Source: Bothriochloa decipiens
Taxonomy: Eukaryota; Streptophyta; Magnoliopsida; Poales; Poaceae
Direction: 5' to 3'
NCBI GenBank assembly: GCA_023333625.1
Contig: CM041636.1
Location: 1,744,956 to 1,808,955 of the forward strand
Length of the DNA stretch: 64,000 nt
This document shows, one piece after another, positions 23,440 through 34,374 of this stretch (the first letter of the stretch is position 1; every line of letters begins with the position of its first letter). Made by a program: the position numbers and the translations under genes. Under the pieces are notes generated by a model. That model saw only the letters and a list, made by a program, of their open reading frames with translations, was not told the DNA's origin and searched no databases.

Positions 23440-23981
23440 TAGTGGTTGTGCTGTTGGGACTAGGATTTCGTGCTCTTAAAAATAGTGCTTGAGTTTTCTT
23501 GAGGCTGTGACTACTGCATATGCAATCTTTTTGACCTCCGAATGTGCTTCTGATACATAGTATACCAGCTACTAGACCTTTTTGTTGTCGATTTCTTTTT
23601 CTTGTACTAGGACTGCACTGATCGCTCCCACGGAGGCTGCTACATACAGTAACAGAGTTGCCTCCGCATCTGGTGCTATAACCATGAGGACTTTAGTCAT
23701 GTAATTTTTGAGCTGCTAGAATGCTTCCGACTGCTTCTTGCCCCATTCAAACTTGCCTGCGGCTTTGAGTGTTTTGAAAAATGGCATACTTCATTCTGCC
23801 GATTTGGAAATGAATCTGTTGAGTGCTGCTATTCGGCCAGTTAGCTACTGGACCTCTTTCTTGGTTGCTGGTTCTCTCATAGTCAACACCGCTTTTGTTT
23901 TATCTGGGTTCGCTGTTAGCCCTTCTAGGCCAACGATGTATCCGAGCATTTTCCCTCTACTTACTCGAAAGATACACTTTT
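23440..23981 (-). pseudogene. RT thumb/connection region, frameshifted
   Basis: Read in a different minus-strand frame from the RT core, this region gives EKCIFRVSRGKMLGYIVGLEG and then TANPDKTKAV. These are the usual sequences just after the Gypsy RT palm. A stop (about 23982) and a frameshift separate it from the RT frame, and more stops follow. Confidence 0.75.
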
Positions 23982-24938
23982 CTAGTTAAGTTTTAACCCC
24001 GCTTCTCTGAGATTGGCGAATGTTTCCCTAAGATCATCCAAGTGGTCTCCGGTCTGCTTGCTAACTACTGCTAAATCATCGACATAGGCTATAACGTTCC
24101 TTCGGAGTTGAGTTCGCAATACCATCTGAATCATTCTTGTGAATGTTGATCCTATGTTTTTGAGGCCTTCTGGCATCCTAACAAAACAATAGGTGTCGAA
24201 GGGGGTCGTGAAGCTTGTCTTCTCTTCGTCCTCCTTTCTTAGCCATATCTGGTGGTATCCTAAGAAACAATCTAACAGGGAGAAGCGCTTGCATCCTGCT
24301 GCCTTGTTGACTGATGCATCTATCCTGGGTAATGGGAAGGGATCTTTTTTGCAGGCCTTGTTGAGATCTGTGAAGTCTATGCACATTCTCATTTTGCCGT
24401 TAGGCCTTGTTGGCACTAAGACAACATTTGCTAGCCAGTCTAAGTACTTGACCTTTCTGATGACCTTGGCATCTAATAGCCTTTGCACCTCCACTTTCGC
24501 TGCAGTTATGCATTCTTCAGACATCTTTCTCTATTTTTGCTTCTTAGGTTTTACGTCTAGGTTGAGGTCGAGGGTGTGTTCAATCAAGTCCCGACTGACT
24601 CCTTGCAGATCTGATGCTGACCATGCAAATACGTCCTTGTTCTTTGTTAGCAGTTCTAACAAGTCTTTTCTCTGTTCCTGTGAGAGGTTGGCACCTATGG
24701 TCACTTTCCTGTTAGGGACTGCTTCTTCTAATGGTAATATTATTGTATCTTCTTGATCTGCCATGTTGGTTTTTCCCGCAAGCATGTCCGGAGGCTCCTC
24801 TGCTTCTACGGTGTTGATGTTTCTATGTGCTTTGTAGATTGCTTTCTCTATGTTTCTTGCTTCTTTTTGACTACCCCGCACTGTGATGACTCCATGTGCT
24901 GGCATCTTCATGCATAGGTACCCCATGTGTATTGCCAC
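23982..24938 (-). pseudogene. Reverse transcriptase of the Tat-like element, interrupted by one stop
   Basis: Two minus-strand frames, 24531-24938 and 23982-24524, are in register and separated only by a TAG at 24531-24533. The N-terminal piece ends in the pre-RT segment FAWSASDLQGV...HTLDLN. The RT piece has the fingers and palm: MRMCIDFTDLNKACKKDPFP, then FSLLDCFLGYHQI, and the catalytic box YVDDLAV, still intact (YxDD). The stop reads as a decayed CAG or similar codon. Confidence 0.88.
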
Positions 24939-24980
24939 ATTGAACTTGTTTGCGAATCCTCTTCCTAGTATCGCATTGTA

Positions 24981-25307
24981 CTAGTAGTAGATGTCGACGA
25001 CATCAAAAGTGATGTATTCTGTCCTAGCACAATCCCCATCTTTGAATGATACTCGTAGTGATATTTTGCCTAGGGTGTTTATCTTCTTTCCATGGAATCC
25101 AATCAATGGTGTGTCCGGTGGCTGCAGCTGGGTCCTGCTAAGTTTCATTTGGTCAAAAACATTGGCGAATATGATGTCCGCTGAACTCTCGGAATCAACT
25201 AGTATCCTGCTTACTTCCCAGGCTGCTATGTTTGCCTTTATGACCATGGCATCTGCGTGCGGATAGCTTTCAACTTGGAGGTCTTGCTCTGTAAACTCTA
25301 TTGGCAT
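24981..25307 (-). pseudogene. Retropepsin-like protease of the Tat-like element, active site altered
   Basis: The active-site loop reads ILVDSESSADII, where the family has D-S-G-S-S. The Gly after Asp-Ser is now Glu through a G-to-A change. The flap-side segment TPLIGFHGKKINTLG and the VSFKDGD strand are present. Confidence 0.82.
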
Positions 25308-25337
25308 CTTGGACCATTCTGTTGATCTATAAGTGCC

Positions 25338-25718
25338 CTAGACTGCCACATTATTTACCAGCCGGAGGTGGTCCTTCTTTTGTTTTTTGGTTTCAAACTC
25401 TAATGCTGAGCCTCCGCCTATAGGTAGTATCATGCTAATGGTTGGTAGTGCTGAATGCGGATTTAATTGGTTTTCCATCGGAGGCTCTGCCTTCGCGGTT
25501 GCTGATTGGGCTAAAGTGTACTGTGGAGGTGCTAGTAATGCTTCATACTGCCTTTGTTGTGCCACCGATGCATCTGTGTTGATTCGATGAGCGTTATGTG
25601 CAGAGGTCTTTGATTGATGTAAGTTAGACCATTCTCTGGTCTGTTCTGGGTGTAGCCCTGGTGCTGTGATGTTTGCTGATAGATTGGTCTCCAGGCTGCT
25701 AATGATGTTGGATAGCAT
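25338..25718 (-). pseudogene. Gag-protease spacer of the Tat-like element
   Basis: A Gln- and Pro-rich minus-strand frame between gag and protease, ending with the KKDHLRLVNNVAV segment usual before the protease. Stops separate it from its neighbours. The gag zinc knuckle expected in this neighbourhood is not clean; 25870-25940 minus carries a C-x-x-C-like remnant. Confidence 0.5.
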
Positions 25719-26179
25719 TGTTGAGCCGAGTTATGTTGCAGTAGTGGCTCTGGAACGTATCCTGGGAAACTTGGGTTGTATTGCTGATGGAATTGCGAAC
25801 TGTGAGTATGATTAATCTCTCTGCTACTTTCTACTGGGGCTGTAGCTGTGACTATTTGCTTTTCATTCTGTCAAGTGTCTCTTGGGCCTCCGGGCAATCC
25901 CGTGTGATGTGCCCTTTGTCCTCTCCGTGGAAGAGACAATATGGCTTCCTTGGTTTCTGGTTTTTGCTCCAGTTCCTGGACTTGTTTCTTTTGCTGTAAC
26001 CTTGTCCTTCTTGATTTCTCTGGTCATAATTTTCTCTTCTGTCTCGAGTATTCGGAGACTGGCTAGCCTACAAATTGAAAATTGTTTCTGCTGGTTCTGG
26101 TATTGTTGTTTTTGCTGGTTCCTATTTTCTCTTCTATTGCCATTGCTTAAAGACTGTTTACTTTGACCGTCCGCTTCTT

Positions 26180-27028
26180 CTAATCTTTTGCAGAGGTCAT
26201 TGTTAGATCTGCAATATTTTTCAAACTCCTCATGCAGCTAGGCATTGTGGCTAGCTTTTTCCTTGCTAAGTGACTAGCAAATGGGCCAATTCTAAGTCCT
26301 TTGATTGCCGCTTCTATGGCTACCCCATTAGGGACGTCTGGTGCTTTAGCCCGGAGGTGTAGAAATCTCTGGTAGTAGTCTCTGAGGGGTTCGCTCTTGA
26401 GGTGCTTGTTGCTGAACAAGTCTGATGATGTTAGCGACTCGCTCGTGTAAGCTTTAAAGTTTGCCATTATCTGGTCCCATAGGTTATCCCATGAGTATAC
26501 AGTGCTTGGCTTCAACATTGAGTACCATGCTAGTGAGTATCCTTCTGCTGCAATCACAAATGATTTGGCCATTACATGATCGTTGCCTCCGGTGGAAGCT
26601 ACTGCAGCTTCGAAACTCATTATAAATTGTCTCGGATCTGAATTGCCGCTGAACCTCGGTAGGGACACAGGTTTGTAACTTGGAGGCCATGGCGAGCTTT
26701 GCAGGCCTTCGGACAGTGGTGATTTTGGGTCAAAGACTCTTGATGGTTTGGGTAGGCTTGGAACTATGGTGTGCGCAGCCTGCGCGTTCATAGCTGGGGG
26801 ACGACTTGCCGTGACTGGTTGAGTGATCTCCGCTGGACTTGCTGGCGGCTTTGTTGTTTTCGTGGGCACCTCCGTCCTCCGGTGCAGAGGCGTAGTTGCT
26901 TCGAGCGTTTCTTCTCGGCCTCCCACGAGTCGAGGGTTCAGGGACCTCCACCTCGGCGGCGGTGTGCCTCCTCGCGGAGGCCTTTCTTCTGGGTGGCATC
27001 TGCGGGTGTTATCTCCGGCCAGACACAA
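26180..27028 (-). pseudogene. Gag of the Tat-like element (retrotrans_gag domain)
   Basis: A 282-residue frame. A Pro/Arg-rich N terminus is followed by the retrotransposon gag core: PRFSGNSDPRQFIMSFEAAV, then AWYSMLKPSTVYSWDNLWDQ, then LRDYYQRFLHLRAKAPDVPN. It starts just inside the PBS. The frame is open but ends early, before any zinc knuckle. Confidence 0.85.
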
Positions 27029-27041
27029 GCGGTGGGCGCCA
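27024..27041 (-). other. Primer binding site of the Tat-like element
   Basis: On the minus strand TGGCGCCCACCGCTTGTG follows two bases after the 5' LTR. TGGCGCC is the common start of tRNA-complementary PBS sequences in plant Gypsy elements. I cannot name the tRNA with certainty. Confidence 0.75.
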
Positions 27042-27043
27042 AC

Positions 27044-27802
27044 TGTTGGGATCGAGTCCCAGCAGGTTTAGAGTGAGAGTGGAAACAACCAGATTAAACC
27101 GTCTCTCCTTGAATATTAAATGGGGGAATTATAATACGGGCCCGACGGTAGGTGACACTGCAGCTACCAGAGGACCATCCCCTTTATTACACAGGAGGCA
27201 TGGCTTTTTATAATGGCTCCCCGGCTCAAGATTGAATGTATAAACATGCCCCTAATGGGAGTTTCGAAACCCTAGACACTGGATCTTCTACAGGTGGGCC
27301 TCCTGAGGGCAAGTTCGTCTGCCACTTTGTCGCCACAACATATGGGCCATGCCCATCACCGCCCTCGAGAGGCCCAACGTGCCTACTTGTCGACGACCAG
27401 CCCCAGCTCGGCCCATCGTCTCACCTCGCTGTCGTCGCCTTGGGACGTCACTACCTCCGCGCGGGACCTCCGGGAGCGTCGGGCCTCCGCGGGCGGCGGT
27501 CATTCGCCGCCGGACCTCCGTCGTCGACTGGCTCTATGGCCTCCGCGGAGGCTCCCTTGCGGAGACCCAACCTCCGGGGGGAGGGGAAGAAACAGCCTCC
27601 GCCTGAGCAACAGTCGTCGCCACCGGATCTCCGCTATCAACCGATTCCACGTCCTCCCCGGAGGCCTCCGCCCGGAGTTCCGGCCTTCGGCGGCTCCTCT
27701 CCAAGACCTACAAGCATGAGCTAGGTTGATACAGTCGGAACTATCAGTCAGACATAAGTCGGAGATAATAAGCCCCTCCGATCCTTGGGCGCATCCCCAA
27801 TG
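27044..27802 (-). repeat. 5' LTR (right copy) of the Tat-like element
   Basis: Matches 14342-15106. It begins TGTTGGGATCGAGTC and ends CATCCCCAATG next to GATAG (27803-27807). The last two bases are TG where the other LTR has CA, so the terminal dinucleotide has mutated. Confidence 0.9.
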
Positions 27803-28194
27803 GATAGTCTGAGTAACAAGAGGGCTGAATTTGATTGGATCGATGCAACAGACAAGAGTCTGAAACTAAGATATTTATCGCTGGAAATTAAAAGGCGTGC
27901 ATTTTTCTTGATGCAAAAAAGGTGTGTCAATTTGACGCTGATGAGCGGCTGTCGAGCCCAGGATTAACATTCTTGTGTGTACCAGTCTGCGTGCGCACAC
28001 GTGACGCCCAAGCGTGCGCGTCCCCACTTCGTAAGCAAAAAAGCGGCGAAAAAGCTGCGAAGCTTCGTCTCAAAAAAGCTCACAGTTCGGTGGCGGGAGC
28101 TTGACGTTGACTCGAGGTCAGGTCAATGCAAGCATCATATCTCTTCTACCTCTAAGCTTCGTTCTGGCATGCATAAGCATCATATCCTGGCGCG

Positions 28195-28202
28195 TATCAA
28201 TA
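28195..28202 (+). promoter_or_regulatory. Degenerate TATA position of the 28430 gene
   Basis: TATCAATA stands where units 1 and 2 have TATAAATA, before the same CATCGAAACATT leader. Confidence 0.5.
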
Positions 28203-28429
28203 CTGTCCCGTTGCTTAGCATCGAAACATTCGATACAAGCTTTTGCTCACTATCCACAGAAACAGCGTCTTAATTAGACTCTTAGTACGTATTGTAATTA
28301 GGCACGTGCAAATAATATACAAGTTATTCTCGAGTGATCAAGTATAGTATATCCATACACACACGTGACCAAGGCACCAAGCTAGGTACTCCGTAGCTCC
28401 GTCTCAAAAAAGCTGTGGATCGATCGGAC

Positions 28430-28954
28430 ATGGCCACCACTGCCACCGAACGACCGACGGCGGCGAGCATTAACCACCAACTGCTGCGGCTGTACCTTTC
28501 GCCGCTATCGACGGCGAGCAGGGTGATCGCGAAGCAGCACGGCAGCGGCGCCCACCACAAGAAGCAGCACTGGACCAGCGGCGGCGGTGCGTTCCGGGGC
28601 AAGACGTGCGGGCGCGCGTTCCGGACGTTCCAGGCGCTGGGCGGCCACCGGACTAGCCACAAGCTGCCCCTGGTGCGCGCGCACGGCCTCGACCTCCTCC
28701 TCGGCGGGCGCCCCGGCAAGGGCGCGGTCAGCGACGTGCACCGGTGCGGCACCTGCGGCGCCGTGTTCCCCACCGGGCAGGCGCTCGGCGGCCACATGCG
28801 CCGGCACAGGGCGGCGTCGGCAGCGTCGTCTGATGTCGCTGCGGGCAGTCCTGGCGAGACGACGGCGAGCGTTTTTGATGATGCCATGTCTGGAGAACTT
28901 TTCCATGGTCACAGCGATGTCACGGGGCCCGTTAGGTTATTCAAGTTCATATGA
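28430..28954 (+). CDS. C2H2 (QALGGH) zinc-finger protein with a damaged first finger
   Basis: A single-exon 174-residue paralogue of the 9347 gene, with the same start context (ATGGCCACC), linker and FKFI end. The second finger is complete (Cys106, Cys109, His122, His126). In the first finger the sequence is FRGKTCG: residue 57 is Gly (GGC) where the paralogue has Cys (TGC), so one zinc ligand is lost while Cys60, His73 and His77 remain. The QALGGH DNA-reading helix is still there. LRLYL (19-23) has the LxLxL form. If translated it may bind DNA through one finger only, or be a decaying duplicate. The mutated TATA position and the retrotransposon 630 bp upstream also argue for reduced function. 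The open frame over its full length argues that the loss is recent. Confidence 0.82.
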   Translation: MATTATERPTAASINHQLLRLYLSPLSTASRVIAKQHGSGAHHKKQHWTSGGGAFRGKTCGRAFRTFQALGGHRTSHKLPLVRAHGLDLLLGGRPGKGAVSDVHRCGTCGAVFPTGQALGGHMRRHRAASAASSDVAAGSPGETTASVFDDAMSGELFHGHSDVTGPVRLFKFI

Positions 28955-30950
28955 ACGAATCATACGGTGACGGTGATCAGTACGTATCATCGAAATTTAC
29001 TGGACGGGCTCCTGTCAAAGTGTGGTTCTATGCGAAATTATACCAGCTCATTACCTCATGCGTTTGTACATCACTAGTGGTTTATTTTATTACAAAACTT
29101 TAGTGCAATAAAAATAATAAGGACATGCTCATGCACATATATTTTGGAAACAATGTTTAAGGTTTAATGTTCCTGATTCTTTTTAATTACCTATGTACAT
29201 CAATACAATTCCCGGAAGAAGGTAATATGAATAATCACTCTGCAATTCTTTTGTGAAATCTAGTTGTTCTTTTCCTTAATATATATTTGTCACATTGAAA
29301 ATTATTAATATTAAGAACATAAAAAACAAAGGAATTGTAGTCATTTGCAACTAATCACACTATGACACTGTAGTCATATCAATATATAAGTCACACACTT
29401 TATTAATCCCATTTCTTAAGACTTGTTGCCTTTGGCGACACTCCACCGATCACCTAGTAATCTCCAGTTCAGCACATATGGTGTTCAAAAAGGAAAATAT
29501 TGCCAAAATTCTGTTGTTCTGGTCCATGACCATAAAAAATAACCATACCTAAATCCTAAGCCCTAGTTTGCATCACCTTCTTTCAACTAAGAGGATTCTT
29601 AATTAGGCACACATGTAACTTTTTGGTGGTTTCATGACTTTCACTCATTGTATGGAGATATGCATACACATGTTGATTACTTAGTAACAATAAAAAAAAT
29701 ACCCAAAAGTTAGTAATATTGTAGAAGAGAGTCTCTAATGAAATCTCAAGCAATTTCGGTGTGTAGCGGCTGTTCTGGATCAGGGCCGATAGTGAACCCC
29801 ATAGTGAACTCCCAACCATGGGTGGAATCAATGTGTGTGCTGCCCATCTACCTGTCTTTTTCTTCCTATAAAGTTCGATAATAATGAATCTATACCCTAC
29901 CCTAAGTAAACCTTGACTTCAAAAGTTATCTTGAGCGCGCTTCATCACCGTAGTACTTATGAAACATAATTGTGATGAACAAATACTGAATGAAATGAAA
30001 TGATTATACTTTTCCTAGAAATCTAAATTAAATTTAACTTACTAGTTTTGGCAATTTTTTTATGGTCATGGTCGCGAATACACAATTGACACAAAGTGTG
30101 CAAATATGAATAAATATAGGAAATTATTCAGTTAATTGACACAATGAGTCCATGAGGTATATATAGTCATGCCTTTGAGATCAAAGGAAAACAACTATAT
30201 TCCCTATATATTCCAAACTTAGGTCATTTAGTTTTGTTTGAAGTCAAACTTATCTAGCTTTGATCAAATATATAGAAAAGTTTACCAGCATCTAGTTAGT
30301 TTTCATAGAATACAGTAGGGAATATTGTATCTGTGTACAATTTTTGGCCTATAAGATATAAAATTCTTTGGCATAAGACAAAACTAAATTGACCTACACG
30401 TTGCAGCATACTAGGCCGACTTGACACTTGTAAAACTTGTAATTATAGGTTAATTATTATATAGCTCTTGATCAAGTTTAGCACTTATAATTGTACGTTT
30501 ATAAAAAATTGGATGCTACTTCAACATGTGGGAACAAATGATTTTGTTTTCTTTGATAGAGAATTGCTATCTCTCAACTGGTTGTTTTAGGAGTTCTCTT
30601 CAACCGATTTTTTAAGCTACTGACTGTGGACTCCCATCACCTAGAGCCCGGTGCCCGGAGCCAACCAGTCTGTGGCGCCATTTCCCCTTGCTTCATTTGC
30701 CGCACCGGTTTTTGCCAAAACCACCAGATGCGCCAAAATTGCCCCATGGTGAGCATCCACTGGCCAAGCTCCTAGCCATCCATACACATGTCCATATAGG
30801 TCATGGTTACACCGCCCATCCCGCCTGCGCCTGGGAGGCCATGCGGCGTGTGAAGTCAAGACTCAGAAAGCAGGTCCTTATCGTCTGCAACCCTGGCTAA
30901 TCTGTTCTAAAATTTGTGAAAAAATTATGAAGAATTTGAAATATTTGACA
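28955..30950. other. 3' tail of unit 3 and intergenic DNA, no gene
   Basis: AT-rich. Short frames (29583-29831 minus, 30641-30900 either strand) lack family resemblance. Confidence 0.5.
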
Positions 30951-30953
30951 TGT

Positions 30954-31470
30954 CACTACTGGATTCGCCTCCTTTGCCGAGTGCCGGCCGCACTCGGCAA
31001 AGGAACCTTTGCCGTCGGCAAAGGCTTTGCCGAGTGCGGCTCTCGGCAAAGCGCACTTGGCAAAGAATTGGTCGGTAAAGGAGTCTTTGCCGAGTGCCAC
31101 CTCGCAGGCACTCGGCAAAGGCTTTGCTGAGTGCCACACCATCACTCGGCAAAGGTAACGGACGCCGTCAACCTGACGGCACCCTTTGCTGAGTTTGACG
31201 TGGCAGGCACTCGGCAAAGATTTTTTATTTTTTTTGAAAAATTCTTTGCCGAGTGCCGGCGCTCGGCAAAGATTTTTTTTTTTGAAAAATCCTTTGCCGA
31301 GTGCCGGTTCTCGGCAAAGATTTTTTATTTTTTTAAAATCCTTTGCCGAGTGCCGCCTCTCGGCAAAGGTATGGTCATTTTGCCGAGTGCCACGCCAGCA
31401 CTCGGCGAAGCTGGGCTCTGCTGGAAAAAATGCCCAGCTTTGCCAAGAGTTGGCACTCGGCAAAGCTGGA
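30954..31470. repeat. Left terminal and subterminal repeats of CACTA copy 1
   Basis: More than a dozen copies of TTTGCCGAGTGC or its complement GCACTCGGCAAA in both orientations. In this superfamily such arrays bind the TNPA-type protein. Reading frames across them (with repeated AECR, LGKG or ALGK words) are artefacts of the repeat. Confidence 0.85.
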
Positions 31471-31667
31471 AATATTTTTTTTGGTTTTTTTTGTTTTCTT
31501 CCATTCCAGACATGTAATTTCACATATATTCACGACAATAGACTAGAATATCACATAAAAATCATATTTCATCATCAAATGACGTCAGTTACATCCATAC
31601 AAATTCGCCATACACGAATTCATACATAAAGGTCTTCAAATTTATCAGTTACATCCATACAAATTCA

Positions 31668-34138
31668 CTATAAGTCCAAAAGAGCGACAAGTTCATCTAT
31701 ACAAGTCCACAAGCGGGCAGTAGAGGTACCTAGCTCGACCCGGCGTCCCCAGGGGCCCCAGAGCCCCCACCTTGCTCCCACGGAGACCACCCTGACTGCG
31801 GCGTCGACTGGAACGTCCAGTAGGGCGGCGAAAGCAGAGGGCCGCTTGCAGGCCCGGAGTGCCCCTGCTGCGTCGCTGGAGGAGGAGCGGTACCTGGCCA
31901 CGTGAACCCCTGAGTCGGGAAGGTCGGGCCCAGTGGAGGGTAGGCATCTGCAGGAGTCAGGTTCGAACCCGCCGACTGTTCCTGCACAAAGGACAAGTGA
32001 TCTCATTAGTACCTGCAGGATGGCCGCACAAGCTAAAGCAATAGGCAATATACTCACTGGAGTCCCTATAGGAGTAGGCACAGGAATAGGTGGTGGGGCG
32101 AAGATCGAGGCAGGGAGCTCGGCTTGCTGCACTCCCGGGATCTGAAGGCCCCAGAAGTAGGCGACAAAGTCTTGCATCTGACGCTGGTAGTGCTGCATGA
32201 CAACTGCCAACTGCCGCTGATGGGCCACCGCCATGTTCTCCTGGTTCGCCTGCAACTGTGCGATCTAGGCCTGCAATATTACACCCGCAAGGTTGATGGT
32301 ATGTGAAGACAAGATACATGTGTGAAACGAGTGAACGACAAATAAAACTGCACTTACCTAAAATGCCAAGAATATCTACGCGTTGCTCGGCTGCCGAGGC
32401 GCTATGGGGATATCTGAGGAGCTCGTGGTCCCTTCTCGTCGAATCTGGCTCAGCGTGGGAACAGAGGATGACTCGATGGCGTTGTTGGCCATCCAGTACC
32501 GGCCGTGCTGCTTTCCTCCTCCCAACCTTATCAAAAGGTCTGTGTCCAGGGGGTCAGTGGCGGGGTCGAACGTCTCCCCATGGCGCTGGCGAGCCATGGA
32601 GGTGTACTCAGTGAGCTTGGGGTAGACGCTCGCGTTAGTGTACGCGTCGGGCCCGTCCGCCGGGTCGTAGACGTTGTCCGCCGCTGTTGCTTTGCCCTTG
32701 TGAGCAAGGGAGTACCCCATGAACTCGTGGACAACCTGCGCACCATGCGACTGGGTCTACGAGGAAAACACAAATATGGTTACAAGTAATGACAATTGAG
32801 CGCTAGAATAAATAGATCAACAGAAGTGTACCCATCTTTCCATGAACAATGGGAGGGACTGGTTCCCTTGGTGGTGTGGTGCCCCTTGCATCTGTATTCT
32901 CTGCGCCTCTGGTACGCCGCGTCCGTGGTCCACTTACGCACAATGGCCACCCAGCAGTCCCGGTACTTATCGCATCGCTCCGGACACATCTGCATGACAT
33001 CAAGTATTTGACATGCCAGAAGATGAATTGAATGTTTCATGGAAGAAGTCAGAATGAATATTTCTTACTTAATTACCTGTATGTACTACACCTCGGTGAG
33101 GTTGGTCTCCCTCTGGAGTAGCATCTCCCTGACTTGCGGCTTCTTCACCACCTGGCCAAGCACGTTGGCGTAGTAGCTGATGACGCACTAGAGATGCGCC
33201 TCGTGGTACAGGTCCTTGAGACGATCTTTGTAGACCGCCTCCTGCACTCGCGCCGCATGCTGCTCTCTCCCCTCCTCGCACATGAAGAAGTCCTACACAC
33301 AGAACTCACACAGAACTCATCATTATTTCAAGAACGTCCAACGAATGCGTAGTATTGAGAAATGCGGTACGATGAAAAGACTCACCCAGAACTCCCTCTT
33401 GATCTTTGCTGCCAAGGTTTCACCGTTGGAATCCGTGACGCTGGAGAAGTGCTCCCACCTCGTGGGCGCCTGTACCTCACCCTTGTGTGTGACCAAGCCA
33501 GGGTAGTACTCCCTAATCAGTAGGCCCTGGATGCCATTGATATGGCGTGAACCGCTCCCTCCGCTCACAAATGTCCAGCTACTACACGAGACATTAATAA
33601 CAATTGTTAGTCTGCAGTTCGATTTTCAACATGTCATATGAACAAGTAGTGAAATCAACAATGGATACTTACATCTCACCCACTGGTCGAATCACCGGGC
33701 GGCGGGAACGGAGCGGCCGTGGGTCAGGGAGCGATGAGGGCCCATGCTGGTAGGGCCTGCTCGAACCTGAGGAAGCCATCTCACCTGGTGTCACCGTCTC
33801 GCCTGGTGTCGGCTCACCCCCATCGTCGTCGTTGTCATCGTCGTCGCCGCCGCCGCCACCGTCACCGGTTGTCGTCGTCGTCATCCTCCCCCTTGCGGGG
33901 CCTCCTAGAATTGCAGCCTCCTCGTCGACTTGCGACGTCCGCTGGGGGGCATCCCCCCTACTGGTCGATGGCTCCACCAACACCTCCTCGTCCTCGTCGT
34001 CATCGGCGATCGCCTGCTCCTCGTTGCGAATCTAGTACTGTGAGCGGACCTTTTGTTGCAGCCACTGCCGCCTTTCGCCCGGCATTTTGTCGAGTGCCTG
34101 CAATGATAAAGATTAAAATAGTTATCATAAATAAATGA
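31668..34138 (-). pseudogene. TNPA-like gene of CACTA copy 1 (plant En/Spm accessory transposase)
   Basis: Several minus-strand pieces look like exons of the plant Ptta/En/Spm (Transposase_24-like) protein. 33669-33983 is an acidic/Gly-rich N terminus ending in RSRRPVIRPVGEM. 33323-33568 has the GLLIREYYPGLV and APTRWEHFSSV words. 33069-33281 is a further piece. 32376-32720 has the conserved YSLAHKGKATAADNVYDPAD-type block and the RHGETFDPATDPLDTDLL block. 31668-32255 is a Gln-rich C-terminal coiled region. Splice-like boundaries separate them, and in-frame stops occur. The family binds subterminal repeats and assists transposition. This whole region is absent from copy 2. Confidence 0.72.
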
Positions 34139-34374
34139 CAAGTACTTATAAAGAAACATAATGTGCAAGGTAATAATAATAATATAGTATTACATGAATT
34201 AGAAATTATCTCCGCAAACGGCAATATGGCTGGCGTGTAGTCATCATCACTATTGTCATCATCACTATCAATATTGTTGAGCTCTCTTAAGTGTCGGGCA
34301 TCATCTACATCGTCCTCAACAACTCCATCGCGCACCATCTGCCATCGCTCAAGGATTCCTAAGTCCTTAGCATC

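Larger units (their letters stand above)
14342..27802 (-). mobile_element. Tat/Grande-like Gypsy LTR retrotransposon, complete structure, decayed coding
   Basis: A 13.46-kb element with its coding strand on the minus strand. In element order it has the 5' LTR (27044-27802), PBS, gag, protease, RT, RNase H, integrase, a long non-coding segment, an antisense ORF region (plus strand), PPT and the 3' LTR (14342-15106). The size and the antisense ORFs between integrase and the 3' LTR are typical of the Tat lineage of plant Ty3/Gypsy. The LTRs differ at about 11 of the first 140 aligned positions, mostly by transitions, so the insertion is not recent. Multiple stops, frameshifts and altered catalytic residues mean it is not autonomous. 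Confidence 0.92.
27803..30560 (+). repeat. Unit 3 of the zinc-finger segmental array
   Basis: Resumes the split unit after the LTR element. It has the promoter motif CCCCACTTCGTAAGCAAAA (28020), CATCGAAACATTCG (28220), AACAGCGTCTTA (28260), the zinc-finger gene, then a 3' tail with weaker similarity to units 1 and 2 (the CACTAGTGGTTTATT segment at about 29070; the GGCAATTTTTTTATGGTCATGG segment at about 30051; the AGAAAAGTTTACCAGCATCTAG segment at about 30272). It is more diverged than units 1 and 2 are from each other. Confidence 0.7.

Noticed and set aside
30960..31470. Regularly repeated TTTGCCGAGTGC units that look like a CRISPR array
   Set aside because: They occur in both orientations with irregular spacing next to CACTA ends, and recur at the other three element ends. 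They are subterminal transposase-binding type repeats in a plant genome.
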